This document shows positions 11,578 through 25,000 of a stretch of 64,000 bases of DNA, piece after piece. The notes beneath the pieces are model-generated. The model had not been told where the DNA came from, did no database searches, and worked only from the letters and a program-made list of their open reading frames with translations. The translations under genes and the position numbers were made by a program. Within the stretch, counting starts at the first letter, position 1. Each line of letters starts with the position of its first letter. Origin of the DNA: Sophora flavescens (taxonomy: Eukaryota; Streptophyta; Magnoliopsida; Fabales; Fabaceae); the NCBI GenBank assembly GCA_030762895.1, contig CM061063.1, positions 215,242,103 to 215,306,102 of the forward strand, read 5' to 3'.

Positions 11578-14500
11578 GTAAGCTGATGAGCTCTCGAGTG
11601 TACTTGAGCTTTTATCAATGTGTCATTGCTATATTTGTGTCATTTCAACCCTATATATTTGGAATATTGAATTGTTCTTTGTTCTTTGTTATTGTTAAAA
11701 TAGTATCTGTCATAATCATTGTAGTTCTTGTTCTTTATTTTAGTTATAGTTTTTTTTTGGTTACGTTTTAGTATTGTGTATACTGTATAGTTGTACTACA
11801 CTACTACTTAAACTACAGGTTGTACGCAACCTCTTTTTATATAATTAATTCAGAGACATGAGGTGCTAGACATTTGCATGACTCCATCCTTTCTCTCTCA
11901 AGTTTTATGTGGTATCAGTCATTTAGGGTAGGAAACCCTAACTTCCTGCTGGGAGCCTGTGACTCACCAGCTGTGATTTCATTTTGCTGCTTCCTGCAGT
12001 GGCACGTTTCTCTCTCTCTCTCTCTCTCATCTCTTGGCCATGCCTCTTTCCAACCTAGAATCCTCTCTTCTCTTTGAATCACATCCTGCAAATGATAGAG
12101 GTGGTAATACAGGTCCAGTAGAAAAGAAAATAACTAGTAGCAGGTTTGTTTTTATAATTTCATGATATTTTGGTTAATTTTCACTGCATCTGGTTATGGG
12201 GCGTATTTTAGGTTGGATTTATGTTAATTAAGAGTTCTGAACATCTAGTGTCTTATTTGTAAGGACCTAGGATTCCTAATGGGCTTGGGTCAGTGTTATC
12301 GATGGCATATGGCGGTCGGCCAAAAATCCGTCATACATTATAGTGGATGGCGATGCGGCCACATGGCGGATGCCATGGCGGACAAAAAAAAATTATATAA
12401 TAACAAAAATTGCAGAAATAAATATAAAATCCAAAACACTATCAACATAAGTCAAGAACCATAAACTAAATGGATAGAAAATGTCATATAAGTCTCATAT
12501 TCACCTATCATAGACTACTGACAAAGTTGATTACCATCAAGTTCAAGACTTCATAATTCAAAATAACAACAAAATGATAAAAACAATATGGCAAACACAA
12601 AGTAAATGGCTATTCCTCTTCCTCAACCCCAACATAATCAATTTCTTGGTTATCTAATGGGGCATATCCATCTTCCTCTTCTCCATCAGATTTCTCAAAA
12701 ACAAGTAACTCTCGTTCATCTTCAAATGCCTCAGAATCATCCTCAAATTCCAATTCTTCACTTGGATCATCTGCTATCTCTTTCCCCTTAGAGGTTGAAC
12801 TTGCACCTGGACCTTTCTTAGAAGCTTTGGCAGCAGCTGCAACACTTGATGCTCCCTTTCTTTTCCTTGTTTTCTGCCTAGTAAGTGTTCTAGGCTCTCC
12901 AACCCCCGAAGCCTCATAAACAGTTCCCCAATTTAGTGTGTCATCATCATTAAAAACCAATTCATTCCCAGCATCATCATTATTATCATCCATCTCTCCA
13001 ACTAACCACTTATTACACTCATCAATGTCATTGAGTGTAATCGGGTCAATTTCATCTTTAATACTATGTCTATGATGGAGTTGTTGGTTATATTTGACAT
13101 AAATCAATCATGCAACTTCTTATGGTCAAGCCTATTTCTCTTTTTTGAGTGAATCTGAAACATAAATATAATTAAAGAAGCGTTCATACTCAATTAGGCT
13201 TGACCATACTTATAAAATAAACTCAAGATACTTACTTGCTCGAATACACTCCAATTGCGCTCACATCCAGATGCGCTACATGTCAAGCTCAAAATCTTGA
13301 TAGCCAATTGTTGCAAATTTGGAGTCGAGAAGCCATACATTCACCACCATTGAGCTACAAAATCAGAGTGTATGAATTAGAATTTAAACATTAAACTTGA
13401 AAGAATTGAAATAGTGAAATTATTAGATGGGGTCTTAGTTTCTCACCAGGAGCGACGACTTTTCTTTCTGTTATTGCAAATTCAGAATCAAAGAGACCGC
13501 TGGCAGTCTTATAAATAGGCAACTAGGCTAGTATTTAGCTTGCACATCCTTAGTTGGCACCAACCTAGAGATGCAAACATACAACCCATTGTGAACATCC
13601 AAATCAAACTCCAATTCGGGATTGGAATAGAAGAACTCCGGGTTTAAGTTGTGACCAGCTGCATGCAATGGACGACGAAGCTGACAATTCCATCCATTGT
13701 CAATGATTTCAAAAACTTCTTTGTCTTTGCTTTCATTGTTGTTGAAAGACTTCATAATTGCTTCTTTTGCCTTGTCCATTGCTTCATAAATATATCCCAT
13801 GGCTGGCTTTCTTTCACCATCAACAAGTCGAAGCACTCGCACAAGAGGAGCCATGATTTTAAAAATATAAACCACATGGTTCCAAAATGAAGGCATAAGA
13901 ACAACCTTCGATGCTTGCCTCCCCTTAGCATCCTTGGATAACTTGTTTTTGCTCTACTCATCGGAAGTAAACATTTTTCTAAGATTGGCTTTTTCTCCAT
14001 AAAGTCTCTCCAGTGATAAAAATGATGTAGCAAATCTAGTAACCCCATGCCTTACCAATTCCCTCTTGTTTGTGAATTGTCTCAACAAACTCAAGGTACT
14101 TGAATGACTGTAGATAAAACCAACAAGACCAATTCCCCTTTGAATTGTCTTCTTTATCAAAGGAATCTTTCCAATGTCTTCAAGCATTAAGTCCAGGCAA
14201 TGGGCTGCACAAGGAGTCCAGTAAAGATTTGGTCTCTTTTCTTCTAACATCTTTCTAGCTAGAACGTAGTTGCTCCCATTATCTGTTATGATCTGAACAA
14301 TTTTCTCCTCTCCAATATCCTCTACAATAGAATCATGCAACTCAAACAGTTTCTCACGGTCTTCACAAATGCTGAGCCATCAATTGACTTCACAAACATC
14401 GTCCCAGCTGGAGAGTTCACCAAGAAATTAATAATGCATCTCTGCTTTCTATCAGTCCATGCATCCAACATAATAGAGCAACCATGTTTTCTCCACTGCT

Positions 14501-17500
14501 CCTTGTGATTTTTCAACAAATCTTCTGTGTATTCCATCTCCATGTGTAAGAGTGGAACTCTAATAGGATGATAAGTAGGAGCTGGCAGATTTTGACCAAA
14601 GGCACCAACTGCTTCAAGCATTTCTTGAAAGCTTTCCAACTTAATACAATTAAATGATAAACCAGCTTGATACCAAATACGAGCAATTTTTTGATGGACT
14701 AGAATAACTGCTTTCTTGTTACATGCCTCTCGTATGTTAGCTTGCCTCATTTCCTCCTTATTCTTTTTATCAATTGCAGCTGGTTTCCTGACAAAGAGAT
14801 CAATAAACCCCTTTTTAGCAACTTTTTTCTTCCCTGTAGCAGCAAAACTTGTAGCAGCAGCACTAGTAGGTGTCATTTTCATCTCATCTTCACTATTCTC
14901 CACATAGAGTAGACTCTCAATTTCAGCTCCAGCACTTGGAACATAAACATAGTTGCTGTCTGGATTCTTCTTCTCTTTGAAAAGTGCCCAAATCTCTCTC
15001 TAACTTCTTTTGGACACTTGGGACAAGGAGCTAAATGAAGGGTCCTAAGCTTGATTAGTAATATTAGGGTTTTCACCCATTTTGGGCTGGGTCGGGTCGC
15101 AAAACCCATCTAAATGGGTCAGGTTTTCCCCCAAAAAACCAACAAGCCCGCCATTTTCGCCATGGCAGGCGATTCCACCATGCCTGCCATCACCATGCGG
15201 TCGCCTTGAGCCGCCACACGAAACCCGCCACGCCACCGCCTCCGTATGGTGGTTCCTTCAAATCCCACCACCGCTTTCCGCCATGGCACTGCCATGGCCG
15301 CTATTCGACAACACTGGCTTGGGTTAGTTGTAAGTGTCTAGGATTACAATTTAGGAGTTGTTTTCTGATAGATAACACTAGTTAGTTAGTTAATTTGTTA
15401 ATTGTTAGTTAGTTAGGGGCGAGTTAGGGAAATAAGGCATGTTGCCTATAAATAAGATGAGAGATAGAGAGAGAGAGATCAGCTTGTGAATTGTATAGAC
15501 TTGGGGCCTTTTGGGCATTGGGAGAGTTCAGAGTCTCTTGAATACTATGGGAGTACATTCTGAAAGGGGTTTTCCTTATTTCCATAATAATATCAGTTGG
15601 TTCCTATCATTTTCTTGACTTGTAACTTGCTTTCTCACAAGTTGTCTATGCCTAAGGAGTTGCAGTTTAATAATTGTATTTTAGAATTCCTAAGAGATGT
15701 AGGCTTGAAGCTCATGTTATCTGAAAGGTCTGAACTTGCACTATCAAAGCTAAACATCAATCTTTGTCTGGAAGGCCTTTTCCTTGAATCCTAAAATCCA
15801 GAATTATTAAGAACTTTTTAAATTACTTGGTTTGCTGCACCCATTGGCTGTGTTTTACACTTTCTTCTCTGAAACCTTCTCTATTTCTTGGTAGAATCCT
15901 ATCTAGACTCTTTCTCCGTCATCATGTGGATTGTCATTTTATTCGAGAGAAGATGTTTTCAGGATGCAGTGCTACTAGTAATGTCAATTCTAAAGAACAA
16001 CTAGAAGTGTCTGTGGTACTTGGTCAGCCACTATTTTAACAGGCTTGGTGCATATGAATATGCTCCTGACCTGATAGTAGCTGCAACCTGCAATAGTTAT
16101 TGTATTTGACTGTGCTACTGGTACTACGCGCTGCACACACTGTCGATCTTATAAAAGTGCCAGAATCAAGGCGCTAGGCCCTTATGTAACTCCAATTCAC
16201 AGTATTTGAGTTTTCTCTATAGATCCTTGTTTCTCTAGTTTTACAGTTATTCATTCTAGTTGTTATAATCAAGCAACCTTAACTGAATTCTTGTACCAGA
16301 ATATTCAGAAGTTGAGTTCCCAGTTTCATATTTGTTTGTCCTGCCTTTCAATTATTATCTTTTTAATAATCATATTTAGCATTTCTAATTCCTTTACTAA
16401 ATTATCTCAGGTCTTGCAGCATAATTGCACCTGGTGATACTGTGAATGTAATTGGCCAGTTTGATGAAGGGGGAAATTGTGATATTGATCATGATAATAA
16501 TTTTTTGATTGTGCACCCAGATATTCTGATGTCTGGATCACGGGTAGTTATTTTTTTAACTTCCTCATTAATATTTTATATTTCCATCTGTAACTGAAGT
16601 CTTCTTCCTAAATTTACTACACCAAATACTAATATAGGTGATTTGTCAAAATATTCATGAACAGTAATTTCTTTCAGTCTCTAATTATGCAAGTAGATCT
16701 TGTAATTTTTTTTTTAAGTAAGGAAGTGTTGATTACTCTACTCGGAGAGTGTACCTGCTGTGAATTGTGGTGGACTTTATGTTTAGCCACTATGGTAAAA
16801 TTCTCGACTTAATGTTTACTTTGCTTGTCACTGGTCGGTAAGAAATGTCAAAATCGATAGGGTTTATTTGTTTCTACTTTCTACTTTTTCTAACTCCGGA
16901 ACATGGTTACTGACTTACCGTGGCTCACTTCACTTAGTGTTTCTAGGTTTTTTCCCATGTCTTTAAAGATAATGAAGGATGTATTGTTATCTCATCTTCC
17001 ACTTTTTGGTCTCTCTTTTCTCATCTTTTAATAACTTTAGCAAGTTTCTGAAAGGAAAGCTAAAAATAGTGTACTTTTATAAACAAGTAATATTGAAGAT
17101 ACTATATAGTTAAAAAGGAAAAATTGTGAAAAAATGTTTAGATTTAACCTACATGGCTGCAAAATGTTGTTTTAAATGATTTTTCATACGCACTTAAATG
17201 CTTTAATATCGATGGGTTACACGGATATGTCAAGTGCAATTCATATAGTCTTATAAATTTCCATTAATTTATATTGTTATTCAACTTAGGAAATTTTGAT
17301 TCTCTGGGTAGGTAGTTCATTGCCATTCATGGCTCTGAATTGTGAGGAACTAAACTTTGTTTTCAGGCTGGACTCTCTGTGGTGAATGCCCTTATATGCA
17401 GTTCAATGTATTTTCTTTTATGCACATACTTTTGTGTATATATATATATAAATATATATATTATATGTATGTGTGTGTGCATTTATTCCTAATTCAAAGG

Positions 17501-20500
17501 TGTCTTCCAGGTTGCTGCCAGTTTTAGTTGCGCAAGGAGAACTGTCTTAGATGAGAGACTAAAATCAAACGAGTACTCAATTGCAGCGCTAAATGGAACC
17601 TTGCTTCACCAAATTTTTCAGGTCTCTAAAATTCAATCAGTACCTTGTAAGAGTGTCGTATATATAATTCACGTTTTCTCATTCCACTGAATGACATTAA
17701 GCTTCTCTTTCTTTTTCTTCCTTTAAATTTTTCTTTCTTCTTTGGGGCGTGGTTTGGTTTGTTGGTGCAGGCTGGGCTTATAAAAGACGCTCCTACTATA
17801 AACTTCTTGGAAGATTATGCAAAAGTCGTATTACAGAGAAACATCGAAAGTTTGTATGCATGTAGAGGTGTGGATTTTGTTGATATTGTGTCTTTATATG
17901 TATCACATATTTACATGTACACCTCTCATTGAAATCTTGGAACTTATTCTACAGAAATGTTTCTCTGATGTAACTTGGTGAGTGTTGAGTCTGGACCATT
18001 TGTTTCGGGGTGTTAATGTTTTTATGCACGTGAATATTGCAGTAAATGAAAATGATGTTCACAAAACCTTGATAGACTCTATCCCAAAAATATTGAGTTG
18101 GATCATACAGTTCAAGAATACAGAGGTGCGTCAAAATAGTTTTTTTTCCTTCTGAAACATTATTTATTATTATCTTTTGGAATTAAAGAAATTCCTGTGC
18201 TGTTGCCAAATGTAACTGACAGTATAAAGGCCATATGGACCTCTCTTTTCTAATATAAATTTTGTTAGAGTTTGTGAGGACTGAGAAAGTGAAAGAAAAT
18301 GAGAGAGGGAAATGGAAGAGAACAGAAAGAATCTCTTGTAAGTTGCAACTGTTATTCTGTTATTAACAAACTTAGATCTAAAATCAGATCTACCACTGTT
18401 TTTATACAAGTGTAATGACAGCTGTGATTGCTGTAATCTAACTAACTGATTCTTAACAGTGACAGCAACTGATAACTAACAGTAATAGAAACTGATAACT
18501 AGCAGTTCAATGACCAGTAGTAAAATAGTAATGAATAACTCGATGTACTCTAATATTCCATTATTCCCCTGTTAAACTCAGGGTGGGTGCAACAAGGCAA
18601 ACTGGTCAAATACCCTGAGTTTATTTCTCAGTTCAGTGAAATCTAGCTGCTGACAAAGCCTCGGTCAATATGTCAGCTGTCTATTCATGTGCTGGAAGAA
18701 TCTTTTTTCTAACAAAGAAAAGAGCATGCTCCATATTCTTTGTCGTGGAATGAAGAACAGGGTTGTGAGACAGAGCTATTATATTGAGATTGTCACATTA
18801 TAGATTATAGCTATAGATGTAACAACTTTCAATTCCTTCAAGAGGGTTTGAATCCAAATTGTTTCTGAAGCTGTGTTAGCATACTCTACCTGATAGAGCT
18901 AGACCCACACACACAACTGGAATATTTCTTTAAGTTCTTTTATTTATGAAAATGGAGGAATTTCCATAGAATCAGTGGATATGTCTTGGAGACTAGAAAG
19001 AAATACAAGAAAATGAAGGAAGTTGCAAAAAAATATTTCTCAATTCCTAGAACTGAGAGCCCAAGCAACAATGGTCGAAATTCATGCCAAAATTCTGATG
19101 TACACCTCTTTCTCTCTCTCTCTCCTTCCCTTCTATGACTAACTTTGCCAGCTCCTATTCTTTCCTATCTCTTCCCTTTAAGTAACTCACTCTCCTCATT
19201 CCTCTCGTCCACGTGTCCCTTTCTTCTTTCTAGTGTAAACCTTCCAAGTCTAAGGCTATGCTTGGGAGGATGGAGTGTGATGGTTAGTAACGGAATGGAG
19301 TGGTGAAAATTCATTAACCTATTGTTTGGGAGTTTCTTCATTAATGGAGTGGGATGGTTGAGGATGATAACCCAAACCATTCCACTCCATCCAAATCCAC
19401 CCTCTCATTTTCATACCCTCCAAATTGGGGGATTTGGGATTTTCTTTCATTCTCTCATAAACTTACAAAAAATGGATTGGGATGCTTTTACCATTCCACT
19501 TCACTCCACTACTATCCATTCCATTGTTAACCACTCCACTCCATCTCCTCAAAAACTTCCAAACATAGACTAAGGCCCGTAACTAATTTGGTGTACGAAT
19601 TGGCCCATACCCTTTTCCTGGTGTGGACTCCTATCATTGCACCCCTTTCCAGATCAGTCTTGTCCTCAAGACTGAAATGAGGAATTTGGCCTCTCACATA
19701 AAACTCATTTCCCATGTTGCTTCCTCAGCAGCCTTCCCTTTCTATTGAATCAACAATTGAGTAACCTCTTCTCCCTGTTTGGCCATCTTTCTTGCTGTTG
19801 TTGCCTCTAGAACACTTTGCTCATCCTATTCCTCCTTCATACCCGCATGTTAAGACGCTTCCATTGATCGATTCCCCAGTCCTAACCGAATACCTCTCCT
19901 ACGTACCCCCTCTCCTCTCTTAACAATAAACAAACGTCTCTGTTTCTCTCTTACTCACTTCCCTCCTCCATTCTGCCACGTGTCTTGCAGGTTGTTATAA
20001 TCCTTATTCTCATTCTGATTCTCATCATTGTTCTGTTCCACCAGTTTCGCATCATGTCTCTGCTCTTCCTTTCCTTCTTTACCCATGTGAGTTTGCTCCA
20101 CCTTTCCTTTCTTCCCCCTTCTCATAAATTTTAGTGATAATGGGCTTAGGTTTGGGTTAAGTATTGGGTTGGGTAACAATAAGCATCCATGTAGTTGGTG
20201 CCAAGTATTCAGCATTAAGACATGCAGTTTTTGTATCTGCATTACAATGTGATACTCTTCTTTTTCTTTGATATACTGGTAATATTGTTTCAAATTTTAT
20301 TTCTTATTAATATTTTATAATTTTTTTATTAATATCACAACTGATGACTAGGGGTCTTGACAGGAAAAAGAAGACCCCAATGTTAATTTCAGATTTGATG
20401 ATGGGCCGAAGAAAGTTGGCATATCTGAGGCAAGTGCTAGGGTGGTCTCTTTTGTTTAACCGACTGATCTTTCATATATTATTATGCATACATATATATG

Positions 20501-22004
20501 CTTCTTGTAGAGGGTGGGCCTTGGCCCAACGGTAAGGTAGCATGCCTAGTGACTTGGAGGTCATTGGTTCAAATCCTGGAAACAGTCTATCCGCTTGTGC
20601 GGGTAAGGCTGCGTACATCTACCCTCTCCCAGACCCTCTCAGGTGGGAGCCTCGGGTACTAGGCCGCCCTTTTTATATATGCATCTTGTAGAAGAAGTAA
20701 AATTATAGCTAACAAGTTGTGGGGGAAAACTTTAGGTTCTAATGTTAGGTGCTTATTTGTCCACATACATGTATCTGTCTTTTCATTTTAGCTATTGTGG
20801 AGGATACCTTATCCTTGTTCTACTTGTGTCTTTTTTCTCTTCTATTTAATATCATTTATCTCTTGTAGAAAGAGAAGTCTAAGTGTGTTTATTTCACTCA
20901 AGCAGTTTCTGCTAATTTAGAGCATAAAAATTGATAGTGTATTGCATGCATATCTGCCCATGATATGCTCATAAATACATGTTACATTGTCCTTGTTAAG
21001 TTGCTATTATATGTTTCCCATAAAATGAACATTATATATACTTTTAGAGGCACCTGTGTTTAATATAGGTAATTGATATTGAAGAGATGGCATGGGCTCC
21101 TAAATATGGTTTGAAAGGGATGATTGATGCTTCTGTCAGAGTGAAAATTCAATCAACAAAAGATGAAGGAGAGGAGAAGATCATGCCACTAGAGTTCAAA
21201 ACTGGAAAAACACCAAATAGCCAGGCAAGATTCTGGTTTTCACTTTTATTCAACCATAAAAAATGAGATCGGATAGTCCAATGAACATGCTTAAATTTTT
21301 TAAAGCACTAGTAGATTGTATTATCATTTATGATATTTTCCACTTACAACTCTTTCATGTCATATCTGCAGTCATCAGTAGAACACAGTGCCCAAGTAAT
21401 CTTGTACACTCTCCTGATGTCCGAAAGGTCCAAACTATTTATTTCTAACAACAGCATATATAGTATATACTGATTTTTTTTTCTGAAAGGGTTGTTTTAT
21501 TTATTTTGTCCTGTTTATGTTAATAGGTACCAGAAGACTATTGATTCTGGTCTTCTGTATTATCTCCAATCAGATCAGACACAGGTAGGATTATTTGGCT
21601 TTACATTATCTGTATCTTTCTGTTAAGAAAGGTAATATTTTATTTATCTTGTACCCAGGGCATTGTTGTTCAAAGATCTGACTTAGTGGGGCTAATAATG
21701 CGACGTAATGAGCTAGCAAGTGAGATTCTAAAGGCATTGACCTTGCAACAACTGCCGCCAATGTTACAGGCATGGGCTTTTCCATATTCTTACATAATGT
21801 ATTTTTAAAACCTTTATCGGATTGCCATTATAAGTCTTCATCCTCCAATTGTAGAGTCCTAGCATTTGCAGAGGTTGTCGCCATCTTGATGTTTGCAGCA
21901 TTTATCATAAGGTACTCTTTTACCCTGGCAAGTGTAGCAATTTAGCAAACGGTTATTACTTGTATCTGCTTTTGACATGGATTGTGCCACGGCTGTAGCT
22001 GCTG

Positions 22005-22040
<36 letters not shown>

Positions 22041-25000
22041 TAATTTCAAAATCCTGATGTTCTACTTTGACATATGTTTTAAACAAATTGGTGACTAAGA
22101 AAACAATTTTCATAGTTAAATGTCTATATATAAATAAAATTGTACATTCTGGTAATTGTGTTTTACTTCTAAAGTTAAGAAACCACACTTTAAATATTGT
22201 AATATTTAATGAATTCCACCATTGTCAACTGATTTCTTACTTTGTTTTTTTGGATAGAAAAAGTAATTCATTAAGAGATAAGAAAATTACCGAGGCAGGA
22301 TGATAAGATGTCCCCCACCAGAAAACTACTAAAATGGAAAATTACATAGAATCAACAAAATAAAATTAGGAATAACAATGGACAATTGCTGCCCAATTTC
22401 TATGCAAATCAGTAACGGCAACCCCCTTAAAAGACACTTTGCCGAGCACCAAAGTGAAGCCAACAACCATATTCTATCTCAACATTTCTAAAGTTAAGTT
22501 TGAAAAATCTGAACATTCCTCTCAAACCATATGCACCACAGAATAACAAACACTGCCAGTTACACAGAATCTTGATCTCTTTTCTTCTTCCAAATAAATT
22601 ATCAAGGAGGAACTTTAGTCTATTAGGAGAATAAGTTGATAAGTGCAAGAGGCTTACAAGAAAAATAGTCCATATTTGTCTATCTAAAATAGAAGAGATA
22701 TTGACATTTTATATGAGAAGAAACAGAGATTGTAAGTCTTGTGTATTTCTATCATTACGAACCTATTCTCAGCAATATGTTTTTCATTTCTTTTGTGACG
22801 CTTTACGATAAATGATTTAGACACATGGTGGAAGCACTGAGAGCAGTGGATTGGGAGAAGTGTTTGATTCCCTTACTAATCACCTGACATCCGCTCATTC
22901 TAAGCTCCTCTGCCACTGGGATCGACTGATAGACTTAGAAGCTAAAGAGACTGAGGTGCAATTGTTAAAGTCTGTGTTTTAGTTTTTTTCCTGAGGTTTA
23001 TGCTGATAAGATTTGACAGTCTTCCCCTTTTTTAATTTTATTTCTTCCCCCTTTACTTTGCAGCTTTTAAAGAAACAAGTTTGGCGTTCACATAGTTTGA
23101 AGAGTCCAATAAGTGGTGGCCTTTCTTCTATTGTTCTTGATGCTTCACATGGAATTCCTCATCAGAAATCTCTCAAAGATAATTGCTTCATTTATCGTTT
23201 TGTACGACAAGATACTGCTATTCTCTCTGAAGTTTCAGATGGTGATCATTCTAGTGCTTCTTCAACAGATGATTTAGATCTCAGACTTCGAAGTGGAGAC
23301 CATGTGGTATGAATAATCTCCTTTTAGTCTTTTTAAAATAAGTAAAATGTCCATATCTTTGACAAAATCAAAGTAGTTAATGGCGGAATGTGATGCAGAG
23401 TGGCCACAAAAACACTAGTAGTATAGTGGATTGTGAAGTCGCTGCTATAGTGAAGAAAGCTGACCGATGATAACCTCTGTTTTGGAAATAGGAAGAAAAA
23501 CAGAGGACCATGCAAAATAAGTGGGTAACAGAGGTATAGAATGTAAAATTAGAACCCAAAAAACAATAGACATACTTAATAGAATGGCATATGCACACAG
23601 AAATACAGGTAGAAGTACTTAAACATGTTGCTGCTTATGATGAAATGAACAGAGAACCAGGCCATGAGTTGCTACTTGCTACTAATGGTCATGGTGAGGC
23701 AGAGAACAGAAAGCCACCCCCGGAGTTTCTACCAGCAGTGAGAGCTAAAACTGGCAACCACTCCATTAGTTGCTGCTGCTGGCGAGGTATAAAAATAACT
23801 ACGAGTTGCTATGAGCGACATCATAGCTCCAATCCAGTTGGAAAGAGTCAATAGATATTAAACATGGTTGTAAGGTCTTCCGGTGAATTTTGGCCAGCTT
23901 TAAAATAAACGAGAATAGTCATCTCCGACTCTTTGTGGCCTGCATTGGTCTTTGCTGTTGCCAGCTATTGTGGCACTTTTGGCTGCTACACTGAAACCCT
24001 CAGCTATGAGTATTCTGGATTGGCCAAACACTGTAGTGCAATAGCAGCCGCTGTGACACTGTTGACAACCTTGGACAAAGTCTTGATTTTTAGGCAAACT
24101 ACTGAACATGAATGGATATTGTTGGTTGTTGGCTGTCCATTGTAATTATTGTCAAATGCCAACTATTAGCAATTTAACATGGAGCTGTAACTTTTAGAAC
24201 TGAGGATTCTGTTTGAAGATCACATGTAAAATGTATCTTCCATATATGTTGCTTCTTCATCTGCAGTTTCAGGACTCACAATAGTGTTTTCTACTATGGC
24301 CATTCTCTTGCATGAAAACAGAATATAAAATGTGAAGATTAATTAATCTCTTTGAAATTTTATGCACATGTGACTTTACAGAAATGATGCAAAATACCTG
24401 GATATGTATGAGTGTTAGTTGCTAGAAGTGTTAACTTCATGTTTGTGTTACTTGTCACTGAGTTATTTCAATATAAAAGAAATTGGTATTACACTTTGGA
24501 CAATCATTTTTCTGTTTCTTTTCTTTGGTACATCATTTTTCTATTTCTTTACTTATTCTTTTCTCTCTAATCGTTATTTTAAATGAACATCCCAATAACT
24601 CTGATAGAATATCCTATATATATGGTAGGAATAGCACTTTGTGTATATAAATTATAGAATCAATTAGGATCAGTTAGGGGCAGTCTTAGGATTCACTCTT
24701 TTATTGGATTAGGATTGTATATGTTGTAATTAATGTTGATCCTATTATGTAATAAATCTTGTGTGGTCAGTCAAGACACACAATTCAATTGTAATTTACC
24801 CGTTCTCAAGCTAGTCAGTCATGCAAGCTGTGCTGGAGAGGGATTATTGTATCTTACCCAGAAAATGGACGTTTAAATAACTGCCTTTGTAAAATGGGTT
24901 GTGTTACGCATCTTATCTCTTCATGGATTGTCCTGCATTATTATTTTTTAACAAGCTACTTTTTTTGTTTACATTTTAGATATTGAGCAATGAATCTAGC

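Noticed and set aside
11571..12077. Open frames in the first part of intron 7
   Set aside because: Low complexity, no motif, within an intron with good splice sites.
13651..13890. Plus-strand frame inside the hAT transposase
   Set aside because: Antisense shadow of the transposase code.
23591..24145. Open frames in intron 19 as a small gene
   Set aside because: No family similarity visible, and surrounded by splice sites of DNA2.
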